A stretch of DNA of 64,000 nt from Micromonospora lupini (GCF_026342015.1 NZ_JAPENL010000002.1:501001-565000); one strand, 5' to 3'. Shown: positions 1-10,159, counted from the first letter of the stretch. Numbers and translations: made by a program. The notes: generated by a model not told the origin, from the sequence alone.

Positions 1-830
1 AGCCGTTGGGTGCCGAGCGCGCCGGCGGCGAAGACCACCTGGTCGGCGCGGATCACCTGCCGTCGCCTGCGCAGCCAGGCGCCGGTGCGCTCGGTGTGCA
101 CCTCGTACCCGCCGTCGGCGGCTGGGCGGACGGCCGTCACAGTGGTCAGCGGGTGCACTGTGACGCCCAGCCGCTCGGCGAGCCACAGGTAGTTCTTGAC
201 AAGCGTGTTCTTGGCCCCGTGCCGGCAGCCGGTCATGCACGAGCCGCAGTGCAGGCAGCCGGTGCGTTCCGGGCCCACGCCACCGAAGTACGGGTCGGCG
301 ACGCGCTGGCCGGGGCGGCCGATGTGCACGCCGACGGGGGTGGCGTGGAAGGTGTGGCCGACCCCCATCCGGTCGGCCACCGCCCGCATGGCGCGGTCCG
401 CGCCGGTGTCCATCGGGTACGTGGTGACGCCGAGCATCCGCTTCGCCTGGTCGAAGTGGCGGGCCAACTCGTCGTGCCAGTCGGTGATGTCGCGCCACTG
501 CGGGTCGGTGTAGAACGCCGGCAGCGGCTCGTAGAGGGTGTTCGCGTAGACGAGCGAGCCACCGCCCACCCCGGCTCCGGAGAGGACGAGCACGCCGCCG
601 CCGGATCGCCTGTCGGCGGGGCGGAGCACTGTGAGCCGCTGGATGCCGTAGCAGCCCAGTTTCGGCGCCCACAGGAACCGGCGGGCCCGCCAGGACGTCT
701 GCGGGAACTCGTCGTCGGCGAAACGGCGGCCGGCCTCCAGGACGCCTACCGAGTATCCCTTCTCGGCCAGGCGCAGCGCGGTGACGCTGCCGCCGAAGCC
801 GGACCCGATGACGACCACGTCGTACCGCAT
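1..830 (-). CDS. GMC-family FAD oxidoreductase, cholesterol-oxidase-like, partial
   Basis: The N-terminal 276 residues are visible and the 3' end lies beyond the left edge. The protein opens with a Rossmann dinucleotide motif (YDVVVIGSGFGGSVTALRLA), followed by the GMC-type segment SGAGVGGGSLVYANTLYEPL, which binds FAD. A cysteine-containing stretch (TGCLHCGSCMTGC, about residues 194-206) is typical of the actinobacterial ChoD-like branch. Members oxidise alcohols or sterols with FAD; the true substrate of ChoD-like proteins is uncertain. The ATG at 830 is chosen because it opens directly into the Rossmann fold. It follows guaB and guaB3 on the same strand, separated by the two M1 peptidases and a divergent gene, recalling the guaB2-guaB3-choD order of mycobacteria. 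Confidence 0.85.
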   Translation of the reverse strand, partial: MRYDVVVIGSGFGGSVTALRLAEKGYSVGVLEAGRRFADDEFPQTSWRARRFLWAPKLGCYGIQRLTVLRPADRRSGGGVLVLSGAGVGGGSLVYANTLYEPLPAFYTDPQWRDITDWHDELARHFDQAKRMLGVTTYPMDTGADRAMRAVADRMGVGHTFHATPVGVHIGRPGQRVADPYFGGVGPERTGCLHCGSCMTGCRHGAKNTLVKNYLWLAERLGVTVHPLTTVTAVRPAADGGYEVHTERTGAWLRRRRQVIRADQVVFAAGALGTQR

Positions 831-975
831 GGACGCATCATTACTCGTGAGTAGCGCTCGCGCCAGCGGCAGTTTTCGCGCGATCATGCACCGGCCGTCC
901 GACCCGGCGCCTCCCGGCCGCAACCTGGGGCACCCGTCGGAGCGTTGTGCCGAATACGGGTGGAAGGAAACCACG

Positions 976-2094
976 ATGATCCTGGGGTCGATGGAGCCGC
1001 GTCGGCGGTGGCTGGTGCTCGGGCTGGCCGCCCTCGCCGTCGTCGCGCTGATCGCGGGCGGCGCGGTGGTGATCACCCGGCTGACCGGGAGCGACTCGCC
1101 CGCCGGCACTCCGGTGGCCGGCTCGCCGAGCCCGTCGCCTGTCGACACGCCCACTCCCAGCCCGAGCGGCCCGCCGCCGGGCGCGAACATCACCGGCCCG
1201 CTGACCCTGCTGCTTGTCGGTGTGGACACCCGGGTCAGCGTGCCCGGCTGGGAGCCGCACTCCGACGCCGTGCTGGTGCTCCACGTCCCGAAGGGACTGG
1301 GCCGGGCGTACCTCTTCTCGCTCCCCCGCGACCTGCTGGTGGACATTCCGGCGTTTCCGAAGTCCGGCTACAAGGGCGGCCGGACCAAGCTCACCCACTC
1401 GATGAGCTTCGGCAGCCGGGTGCCCGGCAAACCCAAGCAGCCGAGCACCGCCCAGGGGTACGAGCTGCTGCGCAGCACGGTGAGCGGTTACACCGGACTG
1501 CGGATCGACGCCGGGGCGGTGCTCACCTTCAACGGGTTCGACCGGCTGGTGAACGCCCTCGGCGGCGTGGACATCTACGTCGACCAGCGGGTCGCTTCCC
1601 TGCACCGCAAGCCGGACGGCAAGTACCGGGACAGCGCCCCCGGCGGGTACACCGGGCCGCAGCAGGTCTACGAGAAGGGCAACCGGCACCTCAACGGGTG
1701 GCAGGCGCTCGACTACGCGCGGCAGCGCTACATCACCGGCGGCGACTACGCCCGGCAACGCCACCAGCAGCAACTCGTCCGAGCCCTGACCCGCAAGATC
1801 CTCGATGAGGGCCTGGCCCGGCAGCCGGAGCGCGTCGACCAGGTCGTCGCGGCGCTTGGCGACACCCTGATCTACGTGGGCGGCAACCGGATCGTCGACC
1901 TGGCGTACGCGCTCAGCGGGGTGCCTGAGGACAAGTTCGTGCTTGTCGGCCTGCCCGGCTCGGGTGTCGGCAAGGGCAGCGCCTACCAGGGCGAACAACT
2001 CACCAGCGAGGGCCGGAGGTTCATCACCGAACTGCGGGCCGGCCGCGCCGACGCGTACCTCGCGGCCCACCCCAAGCTGGTCGTCAAGACCTGA
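976..2094 (+). CDS. LytR-CpsA-Psr (LCP) family cell-wall glycopolymer ligase
   Basis: The 372-residue protein has a short cytoplasmic N-terminus, one membrane anchor (about residues 14-36), a Ser/Pro/Thr-rich linker (about 40-75) and an extracellular LCP domain. The family transfers lipid-linked glycopolymers such as teichoic acids or arabinogalactan onto peptidoglycan. Visible LCP hallmarks are LLLVGVDTR, SLPRDLLVDIP and, near the C-terminal half, LDYARQRYITGGDYARQRHQ, whose arginines bind the polyprenyl pyrophosphate. The ATG at 976 is preceded by GGAAGG; upstream in-frame codons read through low-quality sequence. It faces the M1 peptidase gene and the two share a hairpin terminator. The exact polymer substrate cannot be read from sequence. 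Confidence 0.88.
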   Translation: MILGSMEPRRRWLVLGLAALAVVALIAGGAVVITRLTGSDSPAGTPVAGSPSPSPVDTPTPSPSGPPPGANITGPLTLLLVGVDTRVSVPGWEPHSDAVLVLHVPKGLGRAYLFSLPRDLLVDIPAFPKSGYKGGRTKLTHSMSFGSRVPGKPKQPSTAQGYELLRSTVSGYTGLRIDAGAVLTFNGFDRLVNALGGVDIYVDQRVASLHRKPDGKYRDSAPGGYTGPQQVYEKGNRHLNGWQALDYARQRYITGGDYARQRHQQQLVRALTRKILDEGLARQPERVDQVVAALGDTLIYVGGNRIVDLAYALSGVPEDKFVLVGLPGSGVGKGSAYQGEQLTSEGRRFITELRAGRADAYLAAHPKLVVKT

Positions 2095-2103
2095 CCCCCG
2101 CGC

Positions 2104-2136
2104 GCCAGGGTCCTCGGCGCGACCGAGGACCCTGGC
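2104..2136. terminator. Bidirectional hairpin between convergent genes
   Basis: A perfect 14-bp stem (2104-2117 with 2123-2136, closing on the loop cgcga) lies 10 bases after the LCP stop and 9 bases before the M1 peptidase stop on the other strand. There is no T-tract, as usual in high-GC actinobacteria. Confidence 0.75.
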
Positions 2137-2144
2137 CCGGATTC

Positions 2145-3605
2145 CTAGAGCTTCTTGGGCTGGGCGGGCTTCTTGGTGCCGTTGAGCCACGCGTCGAAGA
2201 GAGCGTCGAGCTGCTTACCGGAGATCCGCTCGGCGAGGGCCACGAACTCGGCGGTGGTGGCGGTCCCGTTGCGCTTCTCCGCCGCCCAGGTCTTGACGAT
2301 CTGGAAGAACGGCTTGTCGCCCACGGCCACCCGCAGCGCGTGCAGGGTCATCCCGCCGCGCTGGTAGACCGACTCGCTGAACAGGTCCTTCACCCCAGGC
2401 TTGCCCGGCGGGGTCTTCCACACCGAGGCCGGCACCCGCTGGTAGCGGATGTCGAACGCCTGCTTGGCGGTGTACTTCTTGGTGTGCTCGGCCCACAGCC
2501 ACTCCGCGTACGTCGCGAAGCCCTCGTTGAGCCAGATGTCCTCCCACTTGGCCAGCGCCACGCTGTCGCCGAACCACTGGTGGGCCAGCTCGTGGGCGAC
2601 CACCTCGGTGTTCTCACCACGACGGAAGAAGCCTGCGGAGTAGACCGGGCGGCTCTGCGTCTCCAGCGCGTACGCGATCCGGCTGTCCGAGACGACCACA
2701 CCGCCGTACGCGTCGAACGGGTAGGGCCCGAAGACGCTCTCCAGGTAGTCGGTCACCTTGACGGTCTGCGCGATCGACGCGTCGGAGGCGCCCTTGGCCA
2801 CCTTTGTGGTGACCGCGCTGTAGACCGGCTTCCCCTTGTGCTGGCCTGTGGTGATCCGGAACTTGCCGATCACCACGGTGCTCAGGTAGCTGGCCATGGG
2901 CGACTTCTCCGACCACTTCCAGGTGGTCCAGCCGTCAGTGGTGGTGTTGCCGCCCGGCACGCCGTTGCTGACGGCGGTCAGGCCCTGCGGGACGGTGATC
3001 TCGAAGTCGTACGCGGCCTTGTCGGACGGGTGGTCGTTGACCGGGAACCAGGTGCTCGCCGACTCCGGCTGGCCGAGCGCGATCGCGCCGTCGGCGGTGT
3101 GCAGGAACCCGCCCTCGCCGAGCACCTCGTTCTTCAGCGGCTTCGGCACCCCCTCGTACACGATCTCCGCGACGAACCCGTTGCCCGTGATCAGACCGGC
3201 CGCCGGCTTGATCACCAGCTCGTTCTTGTCCCGGCTGTGGGTGGCCGGCGTGCCGTCCACGGTGACCGTCTTGACTGTGAGACCGGCCAGGTCGAGGTTG
3301 AACGTCGACAGGTCCGCCGTCGCCGTGGCCTGCACGGTGGCCGTACCGGTGAGGGTGTCGTTCGCCGGGTCGTAGCGCACCTTGACTGTGTACTTGCCGA
3401 CGTCGTACCCGCCGTTGCCGTACGTCGGGAAGTACGCGTCGCCTACCCCGGCGGCCCCGGCGGTGAAGGTCCGCGACGGCGTCGGGGACGCGCTCGGCGA
3501 CGGCGCCGCAGCCTCCGGTGTGGACGAGTCGCATCCGGACAGCACGAGCGCCCCGGTCACCAGCAGACCGGCAGCCATCCGCAGCCTGTGCCGCGTTTCC
3601 CGCAT
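2145..3605 (-). CDS. M1-family zinc metallopeptidase lipoprotein (copy 1)
   Basis: A 486-residue exported peptidase. The N-terminus is a lipoprotein signal with lipobox LVLSGC (Cys about residue 25), then a Ser/Pro linker, a beta-rich N-domain and the gluzincin catalytic domain with HELAHQWFGDSV (zinc His, His and catalytic Glu) and the third ligand in LNEGFATYAEWL. In place of the usual GAMEN loop it carries YALETQSRPVYS, as in other actinobacterial secreted M1 enzymes. It probably trims peptides outside the membrane. ATG 3605 lies 6 bases from GGGAGGG; a GTG directly before it (3608) is the alternative start. It is followed upstream by a paralogue in the same orientation, 107 bases away. 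Confidence 0.88.
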   Translation of the reverse strand: MRETRHRLRMAAGLLVTGALVLSGCDSSTPEAAAPSPSASPTPSRTFTAGAAGVGDAYFPTYGNGGYDVGKYTVKVRYDPANDTLTGTATVQATATADLSTFNLDLAGLTVKTVTVDGTPATHSRDKNELVIKPAAGLITGNGFVAEIVYEGVPKPLKNEVLGEGGFLHTADGAIALGQPESASTWFPVNDHPSDKAAYDFEITVPQGLTAVSNGVPGGNTTTDGWTTWKWSEKSPMASYLSTVVIGKFRITTGQHKGKPVYSAVTTKVAKGASDASIAQTVKVTDYLESVFGPYPFDAYGGVVVSDSRIAYALETQSRPVYSAGFFRRGENTEVVAHELAHQWFGDSVALAKWEDIWLNEGFATYAEWLWAEHTKKYTAKQAFDIRYQRVPASVWKTPPGKPGVKDLFSESVYQRGGMTLHALRVAVGDKPFFQIVKTWAAEKRNGTATTAEFVALAERISGKQLDALFDAWLNGTKKPAQPKKL

Positions 3606-3712
3606 CACGAACCCTCCCCGTACGCCCGGTGCGGGTGGCCTCGCCGCCCCGCGCGACAGGCGCTCCTGCCCGATCGCAGGCGGCAGCCTATCGACAGATG
3701 ATCACGAGGTCG

Positions 3713-5134
3713 TCACGGCGGGGTGGGCGCCGCGCCGCCCACCAGCCAGGCGTCGAAGAGCGGCCGCAACGCTCGATTCGCCACCCGCTCGGCAAGCGCC
3801 ACGAAGTCCGAGGTGGTGGCCGTGCCGGCAGCCCGCTCGGTGGTCCAGGTGCGCAGGATCCGGAAGAAGGTGTCGTCACCGACCGCCCGGCGCAGCGCGT
3901 GCACGGCGAGCGCGCCGCGCTTGTAGACGGCGGTGCCGAACATCCGCTCCCGTCCCGGCTCGACCGACGGCTGCGACCAGTCGGTCGACGCGTACTGCAG
4001 CTCGAAGTTGCGCTGCGCGGTCCGGCCGCCGTCGTGCTCCTCCCACAGCCACTCGGCGTAGCTGGCGAAGCCCTCGTTGAGCCAGATGTCGCTCCACCGG
4101 TGCAGGGACACGCTGTCGCCGAACCACTGGTGGGCCAACTCGTGTGCCACCACGCCGGGGTTGGGACGGTCGTCGGTGAAGAAGGCGGGCCCGTAGACCG
4201 GCCGGGACTGGGTCTCCAACGCGTACCCGATCCGGTCGTCGGCGACCACGATCCCGCCGTACGAGTCGAACGGGTACGGGCCGAAGCGGCTGGCCAGGAA
4301 GTCGACGATCTCGCCGGTGCGGGCCACCGAGCTGGCGGCCCCACCGCTCGCCGGCAGGCTCGCCGCGACCGCTGTGACAAGCGGTCGTCCGGCGTGCTCG
4401 CCGGTGACCACCCGATAGTTTCCGATCACGAGGGTGCTCAGGTAGCTGGCCATCGGGGCGTGCTCGGACCAGCGCCAGGTGGTCCACCCGTCGGCGCTGC
4501 TCCTCGGGCCGGGCACCCCGTTGCTCAGCGCGGACAGTCCGTCCGGGACGGTCACCGCGATGTCGTAGCTGGCCTTGTCCGACGGGTGGTCGTTGACCGG
4601 GAACCAGGTGGCCGCGGAGTCGGGTTGACCGAGAGCGATCGCACCGTCGTCGGTGTGCAGGAAGCCGCCACTGCCCAGTTCACCGTCGGCGACGGCGGTG
4701 GGCACCCCCGCGTAGTCGACGGCCACGGTGAAGGAACCGCCGCGCGGAAGCCTGTCGGGCGGGGTCACCACCAGCTCGCCGTCGTCGCGGCGGTGCTCGG
4801 CGCGCTTGTCGGCGACGGTGACCGCGCCGACGTCCAGGCCCACCAGGTCCAGGTTGAACCGGGACAGATCCTGGGTGGCCGTCGCCGTGATTGTCGCCCG
4901 ACCGGTGAGCCGGTCGGTCGTCGGGTCGTAGCGGACATCCAGCCCGTAGTGCGTGACGTCGTAGCCGCCGTTGCCACGGCCCGGCACGTACGGGTCGCCG
5001 ACGTCCGCCGCGCCGGGTCGGGCGCCGTTGTCGTCGCCCGTGCAGCCGGCGACTGCCGGCGTGACGGCGCAGCTCAGCACCGCGAGGGCGGCGGCCAGCC
5101 GGCGGCGGGACGGTGCGCGTCCGCTCAGGACCAT
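3713..5134 (-). CDS. M1-family zinc metallopeptidase lipoprotein (copy 2)
   Basis: A 473-residue paralogue of the neighbouring M1 peptidase, sharing its whole architecture: lipobox VAGC near residue 30, N-domain with GNGGYDVTHYGLDVRYDP, substrate loop YALETQSRPVYG, zinc site HELAHQWFGDSV and LNEGFASYAEWL. Start ATG 5134 has AAGGAG six bases upstream; an in-frame ATG seven codons earlier (5155) lies before this ribosome site and is rejected. Copy 2 is transcribed first, so the pair is probably one transcript produced by tandem duplication. The two differ clearly in linker and surface residues, so they are not recent copies. Confidence 0.87.
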   Translation of the reverse strand: MVLSGRAPSRRRLAAALAVLSCAVTPAVAGCTGDDNGARPGAADVGDPYVPGRGNGGYDVTHYGLDVRYDPTTDRLTGRATITATATQDLSRFNLDLVGLDVGAVTVADKRAEHRRDDGELVVTPPDRLPRGGSFTVAVDYAGVPTAVADGELGSGGFLHTDDGAIALGQPDSAATWFPVNDHPSDKASYDIAVTVPDGLSALSNGVPGPRSSADGWTTWRWSEHAPMASYLSTLVIGNYRVVTGEHAGRPLVTAVAASLPASGGAASSVARTGEIVDFLASRFGPYPFDSYGGIVVADDRIGYALETQSRPVYGPAFFTDDRPNPGVVAHELAHQWFGDSVSLHRWSDIWLNEGFASYAEWLWEEHDGGRTAQRNFELQYASTDWSQPSVEPGRERMFGTAVYKRGALAVHALRRAVGDDTFFRILRTWTTERAAGTATTSDFVALAERVANRALRPLFDAWLVGGAAPTPP

Positions 5135-5237
5135 GCACGACTCCTTCTCCGCCATCCCCGGGTCAGGACGAGCGTAGCCAGCGAGACGCCCTCGGATGCC
5201 CGTATCGGGGGCGAGCCCCCTCGCGGCAGGTGACGGA

Positions 5238-5271
5238 AAGGCCGGCCCCGCAGGATCGCGGGGCCGGCCTT
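5238..5271. terminator. Hairpin terminator of guaB-guaB3
   Basis: A perfect 14-bp GC stem (5238-5251 with 5258-5271) with the 6-base loop aggatc starts about 20 bases after the guaB3 stop on the minus strand. The stem ends with AA/TT at its base. Confidence 0.75.
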
Positions 5272-5291
5272 CCAGCGTCACCGGAAGGTGA

Positions 5292-6410
5292 TCAGCGGTC
5301 GAGGACCAGACCGACCTTCTGGAACTCCTTGAGGTCGCGGTAACCGCACTTGGCCATCGCCCGACGCAGCCCGCCGAACAGATTGAGCTGACCGTCGGCC
5401 TCGTCCGCCGGGCCGAAGAGCAGTTGCTCCATCGACCCGAGCGGCTCACCGGCGACCTCGAACGCGCCCCGCGGCAGGGACGGGTGACTGGCAGCGGAGT
5501 GCCACCAGGCGCCACCTGCGGGCGCCTCGTCGCAGAGCGACAACGGCTCGCCGAGCATCACCGCGTCCGCGCCACAGCCGAGGGCCTTGGCGATGTCGCC
5601 GGAGGTCTGGATGTCGCCGTCGGCGATCAGGTGCACGTACCGGCCGCCGGTCTCGTCGAGGTAGTCCCGACGGGCCGCCGCGGCGTCGGCGATCGCGGTG
5701 GCCATCGGCACCCGGATGCCCAGCACCGACTCGGTCGTCGACCACTCGTCGCCGCCGATGCCGACGATCACACCGGCCGCGCCGGTACGCATCAGGTGCA
5801 GCGCAGTCTTGTAGTCGGTGCAACCGCCGACGATGACCGGCAGGTCGAGGTCGGCGATGAACTCCTTGAGGTTAAGCGGCTCGTCGGTCGTCGACACGTG
5901 CTCGGCCGACACGATCGTGCCCTGGATGACCAGGATGTCCACGCCGGCGTCCAGGATGACCGGGGCCAGCGCCAGGGTGTGCTGCGGGGAGACCCGCACC
6001 GCCACCGTGCCGCCACCGGCGCGCAGCTCACGGACCCGCTCGGCGATCAGGTCCGGCCGGATCGGCTCCGCGTACACCTCCTGGAGCCGCTTGGTGGCGC
6101 GGGCCTCCTCGTCGAGGCCGGCCAACTCCTCCAGCACCTTCGTCGGGTTCTCGTAGCGGGTCCACAGCCCCTCGACGTTGAGCACGCCGAGACCGCCGAG
6201 CTGACCGAGCCGGACCGCCGAGGACGGGCTCATCGTGGCGTCCGAGGGGTGCCCGACACAGGGGATGCCGAACGGGTACGCGTCGAGCTGCCACGCGGTC
6301 GAGACGTCGTCGACGTCCCGGGTCCGGCGGCTCGGCACGATGGCGATGTCGTCCAGGTGGTAACCGCGCTGCGCGGTCTTACCCAGCCCGATCTCGACCA
6401 CGTCACGCAT
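5292..6410 (-). CDS. guaB3: GuaB3-family IMP dehydrogenase-related protein
   Basis: A 372-residue TIM-barrel protein of the IMPDH/GMP reductase superfamily without the inserted CBS pair. Phosphate-binding and barrel motifs are present ([27 protein letters not shown]). At the place where true IMPDH has the catalytic loop with GAICTTR, this protein reads GDEWSTTE, so the catalytic Cys is Ser. That agrees with the mycobacterial GuaB3 type, whose biochemical role is unsettled. ATG 6410 has GGAG seven bases upstream. It lies 27 bases behind guaB in the same direction, so the two are one operon, and it ends at a strong hairpin. Confidence 0.9.
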   Translation of the reverse strand: MRDVVEIGLGKTAQRGYHLDDIAIVPSRRTRDVDDVSTAWQLDAYPFGIPCVGHPSDATMSPSSAVRLGQLGGLGVLNVEGLWTRYENPTKVLEELAGLDEEARATKRLQEVYAEPIRPDLIAERVRELRAGGGTVAVRVSPQHTLALAPVILDAGVDILVIQGTIVSAEHVSTTDEPLNLKEFIADLDLPVIVGGCTDYKTALHLMRTGAAGVIVGIGGDEWSTTESVLGIRVPMATAIADAAAARRDYLDETGGRYVHLIADGDIQTSGDIAKALGCGADAVMLGEPLSLCDEAPAGGAWWHSAASHPSLPRGAFEVAGEPLGSMEQLLFGPADEADGQLNLFGGLRRAMAKCGYRDLKEFQKVGLVLDR

Positions 6411-6437
6411 GGGGGACTCCAGGTTGTTGGGGGATGG

Positions 6438-8030
<1,593 letters not shown>

Positions 8031-8087
8031 TCAGCGAGGTGGCGCGGGCGGGCACCGGAACACGCCACGGTGCCGGCACGTCATCTC

Positions 8088-8093
8088 ATCGTA
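8088..8093 (-). promoter_or_regulatory. Possible -10 element for guaB
   Basis: On the minus strand the hexamer TACGAT lies 88 bases before the guaB start. No convincing -35 element is seen at 16-18 bases. This is only a candidate. Confidence 0.25.
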
Positions 8094-8186
8094 CCCAGTG
8101 ACCTGGGCGACCTCCGTCGGCGGCGGCCGCCTCGGCGCGGTGCCGGGGGGCGGACGTTCGCGCCGCGTTGGGTCTACGGTGAGGGG

Positions 8187-8606
8187 GTGCACGACGAGCC
8201 CATCGACCCGTTCAACGGCGACCCGGCCGACCCGACCGCGGGCCTGGACGACCCGGGCGACGACGCGACGCCGGATCCGCTCACCGACGTCGAGCGGCAG
8301 GATGTGCTGGAGGACCTCGCCGACCTGGAGATCTACCAGGCCCTGCTGGCGCCCATCGGGGTGCGCGGGCTGGTCATCGAATGCGAGGACTGCCGGGAAC
8401 CGCACTACTTCGACTGGGACCTGCTGCGGGGCAACCTGCGGCACCTGCTCAACTCGGGGCGACCCCGGGTGCACGAGCCGGCGTACGACCCGGATCCGGA
8501 CCACTACGTGACCTGGGACTACGCCCGCGGTTACGCCGACGGGGTGCACGACACCCTGACCGAGGGCACCGAGGACGACCCGGGCACCGCCACCAGCGCC
8601 GACTGA
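8187..8606 (+). CDS. DUF5319 family small acidic protein
   Basis: A 139-residue, strongly acidic protein conserved in actinobacteria at this place next to guaB (the Rv3412 position in M. tuberculosis). The central segment VIECEDCREPHYFDWDLLR contains a CxxC pair, and the C-terminal part DHYVTWDYARGYADGV is the most family-like portion. No signal peptide or membrane segment is seen. The GTG at 8187 directly follows GAGGGG. Function is unknown; the CxxC could bind metal, which is inference only. Confidence 0.8.
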   Translation: MHDEPIDPFNGDPADPTAGLDDPGDDATPDPLTDVERQDVLEDLADLEIYQALLAPIGVRGLVIECEDCREPHYFDWDLLRGNLRHLLNSGRPRVHEPAYDPDPDHYVTWDYARGYADGVHDTLTEGTEDDPGTATSAD

Positions 8607-8643
8607 CCGCTGTGTGACGACGCCCGGGCCTGGGCCGCGGGTG

Positions 8644-9462
8644 TCAGGAGACCAGGCCGGCGCGGAAGCCGGCGGCGACCGCGTGGGCGCGGTCCCGGGC
8701 GCCGAGCTTGCGGAACAGCCGGCGCGCATGGGTCTTGACGGTGTCCTCGGACACGAACAGTTCCCGGCCGATCTCCGCGTTGCTCTTGCCCTCGGCCATG
8801 CCCAGCAGCACCTGGAGTTCCCGTTCGGTGAGCCCGACCGACGCCCGGTTGGGGCGGGCGTTCGGTGCGGGCCGGGTCGGATCGGTCTGGCCGGCCGTCG
8901 ACCCGTCGGTCGCCGACTCGACCTCGTCGTCACCGCGCTGCACGGGCACCGACGGCACGCCCGACGACCCGTCGCCGTTCGTGGCCGTCCAGCCGGGTTC
9001 GGCCGCGCCGCGTACCGATGGCGCGGAGCGACCCGCCCCACCTACCGACGCCGTGTCCCGGGCCGGGTCGGTGACCCGCTGCCGGGAGGCCCGGCCGGGC
9101 GCGGTGAGCAGCAGCAGGGCCTTGGCCACCGCGCTCGTCAGGTCGTGGTCGGCATTCTGGATGAGACCCCGGGCGCCGGCGCTGATGGTGGCGGCGGCGG
9201 CCTCGGACTCCTCCGCGCCGAGCAGCAGGACCGCGGCCTGCGGCGCACGGGCCAGCACCCGGCGGACGAAACCCGCGCTGTCCGGCCTGGTGAGAGCCGT
9301 GTCGGCCAGGATCACGTCGGCCGGCCGCTCGGCGAGTCGCAGCATCACCTCGGGATCGGAGACGGCGGTACGGACGATCGCGGACAACCCCAGCCGGGCG
9401 GCAGCAGAAGTGAGGTGCTGAGCCGCGAGCGGTGTCCGAACGCACACAAGAACGGTACGCAC
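8644..9462 (-). CDS. Atypical response regulator with LuxR-type HTH, BldM position
   Basis: A 272-residue regulator: a receiver-like domain (about residues 1-120), a low-complexity linker (about 125-200) and a LuxR/FixJ HTH at the C-terminus (LTERELQVLLGMAEGKSNAEIGRELFV in outline, about 207-265). The receiver keeps an Asp in VILADTAL but lacks the acidic pair normally found after beta-strand 1 (it reads VLVCVRTP), so classical phosphorylation is doubtful. In Streptomyces the gene at this place, between guaB and whiD, is bldM, an atypical regulator of sporulation; this protein is longer. GTG 9462 follows GGAGAGGAG. It is divergent from whiD across 256 bases. Confidence 0.8.
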   Translation of the reverse strand: MRTVLVCVRTPLAAQHLTSAAARLGLSAIVRTAVSDPEVMLRLAERPADVILADTALTRPDSAGFVRRVLARAPQAAVLLLGAEESEAAAATISAGARGLIQNADHDLTSAVAKALLLLTAPGRASRQRVTDPARDTASVGGAGRSAPSVRGAAEPGWTATNGDGSSGVPSVPVQRGDDEVESATDGSTAGQTDPTRPAPNARPNRASVGLTERELQVLLGMAEGKSNAEIGRELFVSEDTVKTHARRLFRKLGARDRAHAVAAGFRAGLVS

Positions 9463-9587
9463 TGTGGTGGTCTCCTCTCCGCACACGAGCAGACCATGAC
9501 GACGTCGGCTGGGGAGGGGGTTCCCGGCAATCATCTGAACTTTTCCGACAGATGGGGCAAAAGCCGCAAGTTGCCAGACGTTTTGGA

Positions 9588-9601
9588 TCACACACGTGTG
9601 A
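9588..9601. promoter_or_regulatory. Inverted repeat in the bldM-like/whiD spacer
   Basis: TCACACACGTGTGA is a perfect inverted repeat of TCACAC around a 2-base spacer, at 126 bases from the response regulator start and 118 bases from whiD. The arms have the shape of an operator for a dimeric HTH protein. Autoregulation by the neighbouring regulator is a guess. Confidence 0.4.
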
Positions 9602-9718
9602 GCCGTCGGCGGCCCGGGTACCGGGAGGGCCAGGCCGGGAACGGTGCGCCTGCGCGGCCCGCCGCCCGGAAGCCGGCCACAAGCATTCTCGCGGTGCCGC
9701 GCGGGAGGAGGGGTGCTG

Positions 9719-10102
9719 ATGTCGAACGTACGTAGACTGCCCGGACCCATCGTCGATCTCTGGGACTGGCAGCGGCTCGGTGCCTGTCGGGGCCGCGACA
9801 GCGCCCAGTTCTTCCACCCGGACGGGGAGCGGGGCTCCTCGCGGCTGCGGCGGGAGTCCGCCGCCAAGTCGGTCTGCCGCGCCTGCCCGGTCCGCGCCGA
9901 GTGCGCCGCGCACGCCCTGGCGGTCCGCGAGCCGTACGGCGTGTGGGGTGGCTTCAGCGAGTCCGAGCGGCTGCGCCTGCTCGCCGTCGGCTGGGAGGAC
10001 CTGGCCGACCGCCGGCAGATCCGGGTCGACGTCGCCCGCCTGGAGGCGCGACTGGGCCGCCCGCACAAGTCGACAGTCCCGGCCCAGCGCAACGTCGCCT
10101 GA
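9719..10102 (+). CDS. whiD: WhiB-family [4Fe-4S] transcription factor, WhiD/WhiB3 type
   Basis: A 127-residue WhiB-like protein. Four cluster cysteines are visible (Cys23, Cys53, Cys56 and Cys62, pattern C-X29-C-X2-C-X5-C), followed by the diagnostic turn GVWGG (74-78) and a basic C-terminus that binds DNA together with a sigma factor. The N-terminus LPGPIVDLWDWQ and segment FFHPDGERG match the WhiD (Streptomyces) / WhiB3 (Mycobacterium) subfamily, involved in late sporulation and in redox control respectively. Start ATG has GGGAGGAGG upstream. The location, divergent from the BldM-position regulator, matches Streptomyces gene order. It carries about 20 extra C-terminal residues relative to short homologues. 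Confidence 0.93.
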   Translation: MSNVRRLPGPIVDLWDWQRLGACRGRDSAQFFHPDGERGSSRLRRESAAKSVCRACPVRAECAAHALAVREPYGVWGGFSESERLRLLAVGWEDLADRRQIRVDVARLEARLGRPHKSTVPAQRNVA

Positions 10103-10124
10103 CCCGACACACCCACCCCGGACG

Positions 10125-10154
10125 AACCGCGCCCCCTCCTGCGGGGGCGCGGTT
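10125..10154. terminator. Hairpin terminator after whiD
   Basis: A perfect 12-bp stem (10125-10136 with 10143-10154), loop tcctgc, followed by TTTGCG. It lies 22 bases after the whiD stop and between convergent genes, so it may serve both. Confidence 0.75.
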
Positions 10155-10159
10155 TGCGC

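Noticed and set aside
6..854. A 282-codon plus-strand frame at the left edge
   Set aside because: The minus strand codes for a clear GMC oxidoreductase here that simply runs off the window.
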